Source: Holophaga sp. | Lineage (GTDB): Bacteria; Acidobacteriota; Holophagae; Holophagales; Holophagaceae | Reading direction: 5' to 3' | Length of the DNA stretch: 12,559 nt | Assembly: GCA_030691225.1 (NCBI GenBank) | Contig: JAUYES010000297.1 | Coordinates: 1 to 12,559 of the forward strand | Shown here: in pieces, positions 1 to 6,113 of the stretch | Position numbering within the stretch: position 1 is the stretch's first letter | Layout: each line of letters begins with the position of its first letter | Notes under the pieces: model-generated | The model's database searches: none | What the model saw: the letters and a program-made list of their open reading frames with translations, nothing else | What the model was told of the DNA's origin: nothing | Position numbers and translations under genes: made by a program

Positions 1-2
1 AG

Positions 3-1271
3 GCTCTGAATCTCTTCCGTTCGCTGGCTCAGCGCGCCGATGAAAGCAAGGGTGGTTCGCCCAACTCCAATGACCGAAGTGAAAAGATCGACCCCGCCTC
101 CGATGCGGCCTTCCTCTTGATGTGCCTTGCCCCCACCGGCGAACCCATTGCCGGCATGGTGGACAGCAGCGCGGACAAGGTGCTCAAGGGCACCTGGCAG
201 GGCGCTCACGTGCTGGCCATGCTCGCCACGGCCGCCGCGGAAACCAATCACCCGAAGGGTCTGGAACTGGCCAATCGCTTGGAGCAAGTAGCGCTTCAGA
301 AGGGCGGCCTGACCCATTGGGAAGGCACCAAGGCCAATTGGCATGGCTATGTGGGCGGCGATGTGGTGCCCACCATCAACGCCCTTAAGGCGCTCTGTCT
401 GCTCAAGCCCCAATCCCCGGCCATCGTGGCCAGCGAGGCCTATCTAGCCACGCAGCATCAGGGCTATGGCTGGTACTCCACCTGGAGCACCTCCCAGGCC
501 GTTTCGCTGCTGCCGTATTTGGCAAAAGTTCGGAAATTTAATTGGGAGGGTGGAATGGAACTCAATGCTTCCCTTCAGGGCGGCCCTTCCTGGTCCTTCA
601 AGAGCGTGGAGAAGCCCAGCTTCCGGCGCTGGAATTCCAAGGAACCCCGGGTCGGTTATCAGGCCCTGGGCGAAGCCAAGCCCGTAACCCTTTCCACCTC
701 GGGGCGGGGCATTTTGGTGTGGACTTACGCCTATCAGGTTCCGGGCAGCGCCCAAGCACCCATGAAGGGTGATGCTTCCGCCGCCATGCGCATGGATCTC
801 GGGCGTCAGATCTGGCGTTTGAAAACGCCACAGCAAACCGGAAACGCACGACAGGGCTGGATCCGCGAGAAATGGAATGGCGCGATGAAGGTGGGGGACG
901 AGGCCTGGATGGAACTTCGCGTTGGCGCCGATCAGGTGGCGGACTATGCCGTGCTGGAGGTTCCAATACCCGCAGGGCTAAATCCCACGGTGAAGTTGGA
1001 AGGTTTTGTTTTGGAAGGCAAACCCTTTGCCGAAGGTGATAGCACCGATCGTTGGATCAAACCCCGCATCGAAGTGCATCCCGATAAGGTGGTCTTCTTC
1101 TTCCAGAAGCTCTATCCCTGGGACCATCACACCGTGCGCATTCTGCTGCGGGCGGGCATGGCGGGTACCTATCGCATCCGCCCCGCCAAGCTGAGCCTCA
1201 TGTCCAACGAAACCCAATGGACCACGTGCGATGGCCTTGAGCTGTCCGTGAAGGAAGGGGGCGCGAAATGA
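3..1271 (+). CDS. Alpha-2-macroglobulin family protein, C-terminal part (5' end outside window)
   Basis: The reading frame is open from the first bases of the window, so this is the last 422 residues of a larger protein; family members usually exceed 1,200 residues. The visible part covers the end of the helical thioester-type (TED) domain, with its recurrent GYGWYSTWSTSQAV signature near nt 462-503. A beta-rich C-terminal region follows, with VPIPAGL near nt 960 and a family-typical ending (PWDHHTVRILLRAGMAGTY, then RPAKLSLMSNE). Such proteins are periplasmic, often lipid-anchored, and trap proteases by conformational change. The CxEQ thioester site and bait region would lie upstream, so I cannot say whether this is the thioester type or the YfaS-like type without it. 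The downstream gene starts inside its stop codon (ATGA), and the YfaP-like neighbours favour the YfaS type. Family assignment is fairly sure; subtype is inferred. Confidence 0.85.
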   Translation, partial: ALNLFRSLAQRADESKGGSPNSNDRSEKIDPASDAAFLLMCLAPTGEPIAGMVDSSADKVLKGTWQGAHVLAMLATAAAETNHPKGLELANRLEQVALQKGGLTHWEGTKANWHGYVGGDVVPTINALKALCLLKPQSPAIVASEAYLATQHQGYGWYSTWSTSQAVSLLPYLAKVRKFNWEGGMELNASLQGGPSWSFKSVEKPSFRRWNSKEPRVGYQALGEAKPVTLSTSGRGILVWTYAYQVPGSAQAPMKGDASAAMRMDLGRQIWRLKTPQQTGNARQGWIREKWNGAMKVGDEAWMELRVGADQVADYAVLEVPIPAGLNPTVKLEGFVLEGKPFAEGDSTDRWIKPRIEVHPDKVVFFFQKLYPWDHHTVRILLRAGMAGTYRIRPAKLSLMSNETQWTTCDGLELSVKEGGAK

Positions 1272-2146
1272 TTCGCTTCCTGGTTTTGATCCTTTCGGCG
1301 GTATTCCTTGTCTCACCACTTTTGGCCCAGAAAACAGCTCCCGCCAAGCCCAAGGTTCAGAGCTACATGCCAGATGTCTCCCAGTGGCGCATCGAAGTTA
1401 CACCGGATCTTGGTGGATGGCTGATGGAAGGGAAACAAGAACTGCGCATCAAAGTGGTGGACCCCAAGGACCCTGATCCCCCCAAGGATGATGCCCGACG
1501 CAATGACTATGGCGACTACGAAGGCGAATACTACGAAGGGGATGGCGATTACGAAGAAGGTCCGGCCAAAACCGCCGAGCAACTCAAGCGCGAGCGCCTG
1601 GAGCGTGAAGCGAAGGAGCGGAGCAATGCCTGGCGAAAGCGCCAACTCTTCATCTGGCTTAACGGGGTTTATAGCCCGATGTCCATTGAAGTGGGCAACA
1701 GCACGTATTTCAGTGCGACCTCCCAGAACGGTGAAAATCGCTTAGAGATTTTTGAACCCACCTCGGGCAAGCGAATCGTGCGCAGTTGGTGGACCTTTGC
1801 CACTAGCACTCGGTTGCGGATCGTTCGCACGCGCACCTCGGATGACGAATGGGGCAGTGGCAATCTGGAGATTCTGGAACCCAACGGCGATCTAGCCGGC
1901 AATGGGCGGCGCACGGCCTCGGGTGGCACCATGGACTGGGGCAATGGCTACACGCATCCCACACCGGCGGCGGGCACCTATACCGTGCGTTGGACCGGTG
2001 GCTACAAAGGCGGCAAACCCTTCAATGTGGTGATCGAGGCCATCCTGGATGGTGGCACCGACCAGGAACGGCGCTGGCGCTTCGAGCGATTGATACTGCC
2101 TGGTGCGGGCCCCGCCACCCTGGGCACCGTGGATGTTGAAAGCTGA
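1268..2146 (+). CDS. Secreted YfaP/DUF2135-like protein, copy 1
   Basis: This 292-residue protein starts with a clear signal peptide (hydrophobic residues 3-18, likely cut after LLA20). The ATG overlaps the stop of the macroglobulin gene and is preceded by AAGGAAGG inside that gene, so translation is probably coupled. A short beta-rich segment (about 38-65, ending ELRIKVVDPKD) is followed by an acidic Tyr/Gly/Glu-rich stretch (about 79-99) and a charged, probably helical stretch (101-127). The C-terminal half (128-290) holds GENRLEIF, then AGTYTVRW and GTDQERRWRFERLILPG. The last part resembles the DUF2135 domain of E. coli YfaP, encoded beside the macroglobulin YfaS. The role is unknown; a periplasmic accessory of the macroglobulin is the inference. 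The next gene encodes a diverged paralogue. Secretion and paralogy are firm; the DUF2135 name is from memory of the family pattern. Confidence 0.68.
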   Translation: MIRFLVLILSAVFLVSPLLAQKTAPAKPKVQSYMPDVSQWRIEVTPDLGGWLMEGKQELRIKVVDPKDPDPPKDDARRNDYGDYEGEYYEGDGDYEEGPAKTAEQLKRERLEREAKERSNAWRKRQLFIWLNGVYSPMSIEVGNSTYFSATSQNGENRLEIFEPTSGKRIVRSWWTFATSTRLRIVRTRTSDDEWGSGNLEILEPNGDLAGNGRRTASGGTMDWGNGYTHPTPAAGTYTVRWTGGYKGGKPFNVVIEAILDGGTDQERRWRFERLILPGAGPATLGTVDVES

Positions 2147-2162
2147 ATCTTCTGGGATCACG

Positions 2163-3107
2163 ATGCCGTTTCATTGGATTTGTGCTCTTTGCCTTCTTCT
2201 GGGGCTTTCTGCTCGGGCGACTTCGCCGGTTTTTTGGAAAGCAGAACCGCGCAACAGTCGGCTGGAGATTCTCACCCCCACGGGTGGATGGGAAACTTCG
2301 GGTGAAAAGGAGCTGCGCCTGAAGGTGGTGGATCTCACGGATCCAAGGCCCGCCGTGGATCGCAGCCTCGATTATTGGGAGCAGTGGCAGACTCGACGGA
2401 AGGCCGAGGAAGAAGCCGTGCGGTTTTGTGCGCTGCAGCAAGTTGCGGGTGATCCTCCGATTCGAGCCCAGCGGCGCGAAGAAATTTGGACCTGGCTTCA
2501 GGATGGGGAATCCGAAAAGGGCCCCATCACTCCGGCGGAACTATCCTTTACTTCCCGCTGGTTGAAGGCTCTGGCGGGTGCCAGGCAACAACTCGCGGAC
2601 GCTGAACAATCCCGCAAGCGCACCTTGCAGGCTTGGTTCAATGGCGAAGCCTTGACTTGGAACGTTGAAGTAAATCGCGAACAGGCCTTCACGGTGAATT
2701 CGATCCAGGGCGAAAACCGGCTGGAGATTTTGGATTCGGCGACGGGCCAAACCCAGGTGCGTACCTGGTGGTACGGTGGGCGGAGTCCCCGCCTCAGGGT
2801 CACGGCCCGGGAACAGGGCGTGCGGTGGTCGTCCTGGGATTTAGAAGTAATGGAACCTGGAGGCAAGTTGGTTTCAGGGGTGCAGGATTTTGAAAAATCC
2901 CACCCCGCCTCGGGCACCTATTCGCTGCGCTGGAATGCCGGTGCCGCCTCGCAGTGGTGGTCGCCGGAAGATGCCCAACCACGCCTGCTGCGGGTGGATG
3001 TCATGCTGGATGGTGGCACGGACAAGGAGCGTCGCTGGCGCTTTGAAGTCTTGATCCTTCCGGGCACCGGGCGCGTTCAGATCGGGAGTTTTGATGTGGA
3101 AGACTAG
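2163..3107 (+). CDS. Secreted YfaP/DUF2135-like protein, copy 2
   Basis: I place the start at the ATG at 2163, 16 nt after the previous stop, because it gives a proper signal peptide (WICALCLLLGLSARA, cut near residue 19) in a 314-residue product. A weak GGGA lies 6 nt upstream. It is a paralogue of the preceding gene. Shared blocks are RLEILTPTGGWETSG with KELRLKVVD (33-56), LQAWFNGEALTWNVEV (155-170), QGENRLEIL (182-190) and DGGTDKERRWRFEVLILPG (283-301). Between the first two blocks it carries a long charged helical insert (about 68-152) where copy 1 has its acidic stretch. Copy 1 ends TLGTVDVES and this one QIGSFDVED. The function is not known; both copies probably work with the macroglobulin in the periplasm. 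Its 3' end overlaps the next gene by 14 nt. Confidence 0.68.
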   Translation: MPFHWICALCLLLGLSARATSPVFWKAEPRNSRLEILTPTGGWETSGEKELRLKVVDLTDPRPAVDRSLDYWEQWQTRRKAEEEAVRFCALQQVAGDPPIRAQRREEIWTWLQDGESEKGPITPAELSFTSRWLKALAGARQQLADAEQSRKRTLQAWFNGEALTWNVEVNREQAFTVNSIQGENRLEILDSATGQTQVRTWWYGGRSPRLRVTAREQGVRWSSWDLEVMEPGGKLVSGVQDFEKSHPASGTYSLRWNAGAASQWWSPEDAQPRLLRVDVMLDGGTDKERRWRFEVLILPGTGRVQIGSFDVED

Positions 3108-3903
3108 TTTGAAAATATGGGTTTTCGGAATGATGCTGCCGCTCTTTGCCCAGGCACCTGTTGTTGCGCCACGGCCCGAGGCCCCGGTCATTTTGCCGGG
3201 CGAAGGGCTGGCCGTGATCGGACCGGATGGTGTGATTCAGACCTATGGTGAGGCCACACGGGAAATGCCCATGGGTAGCCTTGCCAAGCTGCTTTGGATG
3301 CGTTTGGAGGGCGATGAGTGGGCGGCCATGGGGGTGGAATTTAAATGCACGGGCGAATTGAATGGCCATCGCTGCTGGCTTGCGAAGGGCCATGGCCGCG
3401 TAAATCTGGGTAAGGCCTTGAAGGAGAGTTGCAATCTGGCCTTTTTGGCCTGGGTGCAAATGAGTGCCGAACGCTGGCGGCGGCATTACGGCGAAGGCGT
3501 GGCCCGGGTGCGGCTCGACGAGGTCTTCGGACCCTTCGTGGGCAATCGCCTCAAGGCTGGCGATGGGCTACCTGAATTCGGCCCCGAGTGGATCGGCGAT
3601 GGTGATCTATTGCGAACCAGCCCCGAAGCCATGCTGAAGTGGATGATGGATCCTCACCAGGAAGAGGCCATGAGTCGCTGCCGGCGGCATCTCCTCGGCT
3701 TTGTGGGCAGCATGGTCAAGGATCTTCCCTGGTGGGCGAAGACGGGTACCGCCCCAGTGATTGGCGCGCCGGGCGAAACCTGCGCCTGGGTAGCGGGGAG
3801 CAACGAATTCGTTACCTGTGTACTGCGCTTGCCCCGTGGCAAGGGCCGCTCCGATGGGCTGGAGCGTTTCCGCGCCCTAATGAAGATTCCCGATAAGAAA
3901 TGA
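3094..3903 (+). CDS. Secreted minimal penicillin-binding-type transpeptidase
   Basis: This 269-residue protein has an N-terminal hydrophobic signal (KIWVFGMMLPLFAQA, cut near residue 21) and then one serine acyl-enzyme domain. All three active-site motifs are present in the right order: S62-L-A-K65, S112-C-N114 and K216-T-G-T219. The stretch CTGELNGHRCWLAKGHG, then NLGKALKESCNLAF (85-117), is typical of class B penicillin-binding proteins, and AWVAG follows the KTG box as in class D beta-lactamase folds. The expected activity is a DD-transpeptidase or carboxypeptidase acting on peptidoglycan stem peptides; a beta-lactamase is possible but less likely in this operon. It is far shorter than ordinary PBPs, having no glycosyltransferase, dimerisation or PASTA domains. 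The ATG at 3094 lies inside the previous gene and has GGGAG 5 nt upstream; the end overlaps the next gene (ATGA). Confidence 0.82.
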   Translation: MWKTSLKIWVFGMMLPLFAQAPVVAPRPEAPVILPGEGLAVIGPDGVIQTYGEATREMPMGSLAKLLWMRLEGDEWAAMGVEFKCTGELNGHRCWLAKGHGRVNLGKALKESCNLAFLAWVQMSAERWRRHYGEGVARVRLDEVFGPFVGNRLKAGDGLPEFGPEWIGDGDLLRTSPEAMLKWMMDPHQEEAMSRCRRHLLGFVGSMVKDLPWWAKTGTAPVIGAPGETCAWVAGSNEFVTCVLRLPRGKGRSDGLERFRALMKIPDKK

Positions 3904-5375
3904 TCCTGGCACTCGCGATACTATCGGCGCCAGCCCCGCCGCCTCCGGTATTTTCGGGTGATCCCGAGGCCGCACTGCGCATCGAAGAGACCCTTCGCGC
4001 TGCCATGGGGGCCACGGCGGGCTACGGCCCTTGGCCCGATGAGCGTTGGGAAGTTCGCCTGCACTTGGATGCCGCCAGTTTTGAACGAGCCACCAAGGCC
4101 CCGCCTCAGCGCGGTGCGCAGTGGCTCGGCGATGTTCTGCATCTGCGCCCGTGGGAGCAACTCAAGCGGCGTGATCTGGGCGCCATGCTTCGTCATGAAC
4201 TGACTCATCGGCGACTCAAAGCAGGGCATTTGCGCCGCTGGGAGGAGGAAGGTCGTTGCCTGCATGCGGAAACCCATGTGCGGCCGCCCCTGCGCTGGCC
4301 TACGGCGCCCACTGCGGCGCTGCAAGACCGGCTGGATCGAGCCCTGGCCGGAGGCACCACGGCGGAACAAGGTTGGGCCTACCGGGCGCTCCGGGCCTGG
4401 AGCGCCCTAAAACCTTTACCGTCGCCTCCGGCGCGACCCACTAAACAAGTTGATACTTGGCGAAAGGAAGCGCTGAGCCTCGCCGAACGGGTGGTGGTGA
4501 TCTGGCCCCCAGAGCGGGTTCCCGCAGATCTTGAAATCAACGGGCAGCACTTACCGAGCCGACTCGGAGCCACCTTTTCTTTTTCGGGAGAAATCCGGTT
4601 TGGCGCCGCCTTCCCCTTGGGATCGTTGCAAGGAAAGGTACGGGCCACGCGTGGAGGTCGGGGTTGGAGCCTGCGTTGGAGCACCAAGCCCGAGGCTTGG
4701 ATCGCGGCAGCCACCGCCGGTGAATTGGGCAATGATGCCCCCTTCGAAGCCCGGCGCGCCTTAGCAGCCGTATTGAAGCTCTGGTTAGCCGGGCATCCCC
4801 AAGGCAATCACGCAGATGGTTCGCTCTGCCCTCTCACCCATTGTGCCGTGGTTCGCGGCGAGGGCAGCTCGACGACTAAACAGGCCGTCCACTCGGCTCC
4901 CAATCTAGCCATGGATGCCCGCTGGGCCTTTTTCTGCGGGTCCAAGGGAGGCGCCTCTCTGAGCCCCCGCGAAGTCTGGGGCGACGGCCCCAGCACCGCG
5001 ATGAAAGCGGAAGCGGCTCCCGATGATCGCTGGGCCACCTGGACGCGCACCTTGACCGCACCCCAGGTGCGAATGCTGAAGGGCAGCGTGCCGCCGGGGC
5101 TCAAACTCGGGCAGAAGGGAATGATGCTGGGCGGTTCAGGTCCCTATCCCGTGGAAGATCTCCGCCTTGCGGCGGGCCGGGCCTTCGGCTGGACGACCTG
5201 GCCTAGCAATGCCTGCGAAGGCGAACTGGATTCCCAGGGCCGCTTGCGACTCCAGGGCAATGGTTGGGGTCACAACGTAGGCCTTTGCCTCGCCTCGGCC
5301 GTCTGGCAAGCCCGCCAAGGCCAAAAGGCCGAAGCCATTCTGGGCACCGCCCTCGGTGCCGAGGTCGTGCGGTGA
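3900..5375 (+). CDS. Metallopeptidase-like plus SpoIID-like fusion protein
   Basis: This 491-residue protein starts at an ATG overlapping the stop of the transpeptidase gene. Its N-terminus (MILALAILSAPAPPPP) is a short possible export signal. Residues 95-121 contain LRHELTH (H99, E100, H103) followed by WEEEGRCLHAE (E117 region), the arrangement of gluzincin peptidases of the peptidase-MA type. The C-terminal half resembles SpoIID/LytB. AGELGNDAPFEARRALAAV (from about 273) has E275 where SpoIID has its catalytic Glu. HADGSLCPLTHC follows, and then GNGWGHNVGLC (H458) with a closing AVWQARQGQKAEAILGTAL matching the SpoIID GHGVGMSQ...IL ending. SpoIID enzymes are lytic transglycosylases that cut denuded glycan strands. 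E. coli YfaQ (DUF2300), in the yfaS cluster, may be the counterpart; I could not check this. The SpoIID relation is well supported, the metallopeptidase one moderately. Confidence 0.7.
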   Translation: MILALAILSAPAPPPPVFSGDPEAALRIEETLRAAMGATAGYGPWPDERWEVRLHLDAASFERATKAPPQRGAQWLGDVLHLRPWEQLKRRDLGAMLRHELTHRRLKAGHLRRWEEEGRCLHAETHVRPPLRWPTAPTAALQDRLDRALAGGTTAEQGWAYRALRAWSALKPLPSPPARPTKQVDTWRKEALSLAERVVVIWPPERVPADLEINGQHLPSRLGATFSFSGEIRFGAAFPLGSLQGKVRATRGGRGWSLRWSTKPEAWIAAATAGELGNDAPFEARRALAAVLKLWLAGHPQGNHADGSLCPLTHCAVVRGEGSSTTKQAVHSAPNLAMDARWAFFCGSKGGASLSPREVWGDGPSTAMKAEAAPDDRWATWTRTLTAPQVRMLKGSVPPGLKLGQKGMMLGGSGPYPVEDLRLAAGRAFGWTTWPSNACEGELDSQGRLRLQGNGWGHNVGLCLASAVWQARQGQKAEAILGTALGAEVVR

Positions 5376-5644
5376 CCGGGAAGCCTTGGTTCGTTTATCT
5401 TTTGCGCTGCGGGGACGGCACGCTGTACTGCGGCATTGCCCTCGATGTGCAGGCAAGGCTGGAAACCCATCGAGCCGGGAAGGGCGCCAAATACACCCGA
5501 GGGCGCAGCCCCCTGGAACTGGTGTTTGTCGAAGCGTGGGGTTCCAAGGGAGAGGCCTTGGCCCGGGAGCGGGCGATTAAGGCCATGCCGAGGGCCAAGA
5601 AAATGGCATTGGTGGTGAACGAGAAGTTATGCAGTTGTAAGTGA
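5372..5644 (+). CDS. GIY-YIG nuclease superfamily protein (UPF0213 type)
   Basis: The start is the GTG at 5372, overlapping the upstream stop as GTGA and preceded by GAGG 7 nt away. The frame stays open further upstream, but that part only reads through the previous gene. The product has 90 residues, the usual length for stand-alone UPF0213 proteins. It shows the GIY-YIG core: FVYLLRCGDGTLYCGI (7-22), R29 in QARLETHRAGKGAKYTRGR, then a Glu-rich helix and ERAIKAMPRAKKMAL. Stand-alone members are presumed nucleases or DNA-repair accessories; their exact role is unsettled. The operon position looks like hitchhiking, since the upstream genes are secreted and this product has no signal peptide. 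The last residues (NEKLCSCK) run into repeat-like intergenic DNA. Confidence 0.88.
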   Translation: MTGKPWFVYLLRCGDGTLYCGIALDVQARLETHRAGKGAKYTRGRSPLELVFVEAWGSKGEALARERAIKAMPRAKKMALVVNEKLCSCK

Positions 5645-5655
5645 ATACAGAAAAA

Positions 5656-5706
5656 TCACCACGGAGGCACGGAAAATACGGAGAAAGATATGGATTTTTC
5701 ACGGAT
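5656..5706. repeat. Degenerate CACGGAG short repeat
   Basis: The core ACGGA occurs four times in about 45 nt (CACGGAG at 5660, CACGGAA at 5668, TACGGAG at 5677, CACGGAT at 5700), separated by A-rich bases. From memory, similar 'cacggaggcacgga' sequence recurs in intergenic DNA of Acidobacteriota and other environmental phyla and is often mis-called as a short protein. Its function is unknown. Confidence 0.5.
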
Positions 5707-5770
5707 TTCCGGGGAAACCCATCAATGGCGGGGTTCAGGCTGCCCTCAATGGGAGATCGAGTCCTTTCCA

Positions 5771-5798
5771 ATCGCTGTTTATCGTTGTGCATCGCTGG
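5771..5798 (-). repeat. AGCGAT decamer repeat, left inverted arm
   Basis: On the minus strand this reads three times AGCGAT or AACGAT at 10-nt spacing, beginning CCAGCGATG. It matches the arm at 5959-5986 in reverse complement at 24 of 28 positions. The arms are 160 nt apart, too far for a simple hairpin but consistent with two copies of a dispersed element in opposite orientation. Confidence 0.6.
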
Positions 5799-5958
5799 TT
5801 CAAATCTTTTCCGGACTAGATCTGAGACACAGGCAGACGAAGCGCTACGGCCGCCCACCGGCGAAATCTCAATGTCTGGAATTGCAGAGGAAGATATTCC
5901 ACCAAAGCCAATGGTAGGGGGTCATGGAGTGCCAGCAAGAAACAGTAAAAGACTGTAG

Positions 5959-5986
5959 CCAGCGATGTACAGCGATTCACAGCGAT
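5959..5986 (+). repeat. AGCGAT decamer repeat, right inverted arm
   Basis: AGCGATGTAC, AGCGATTCAC and AGCGATGAAA stand in direct tandem at 5961, 5971 and 5981, a 10-nt period close to one DNA helical turn. The segment is the inverted partner of 5771-5798, with four mismatches in 28. The mix of tandem and inverted copies is unusual for plain spacer DNA; protein binding on one face of the helix is one possible reason. Confidence 0.6.
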
Positions 5987-6113
5987 GAAAAGCCAAGTGA
6001 TCAAACCAAGCAGCCAGGGCCAACCCTTTTCACTCTGATTCATGAAGAGCCAGATATTGAGGAAAAGCAGGGGTCTTGTTGCGAGCTCCAGCGTCCAATC
6101 GAAGCTGCTTCCT

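Larger units (their letters stand above)
5645..6113. other. Gene-free stretch between convergent genes
   Basis: This stretch separates the GIY-YIG gene (plus) from the M14 gene (minus). Open frames exist on both strands, but they translate the repeats (for example RRHGKYGERYGF, or FIAVNRCTSLAT on the minus strand), lack good ribosome binding sites and match no family I know. It holds the degenerate ACGGA repeat near its left end and two inverted arms of an AGCGAT decamer repeat. I see no hairpin with a T-run that would end either gene. Confidence 0.7.

Noticed and set aside
5641..5958. Plus-strand 105-codon frame after the GIY-YIG gene
   Set aside because: It translates the CACGGAG and AGCGAT repeats, starts at a GTG without a ribosome binding site, and matches no family I know.
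5771..5986. CRISPR-like array
   Set aside because: The units are 10 nt with no unique spacers and occur in opposite orientations, so this is not a CRISPR array.
5816..6043. Minus-strand 75-codon frame with a hydrophobic N-terminal half
   Set aside because: The apparent hydrophobic segment comes from the inverted decamer repeat (FIAVNRCTSLAT); no ribosome binding site is visible.
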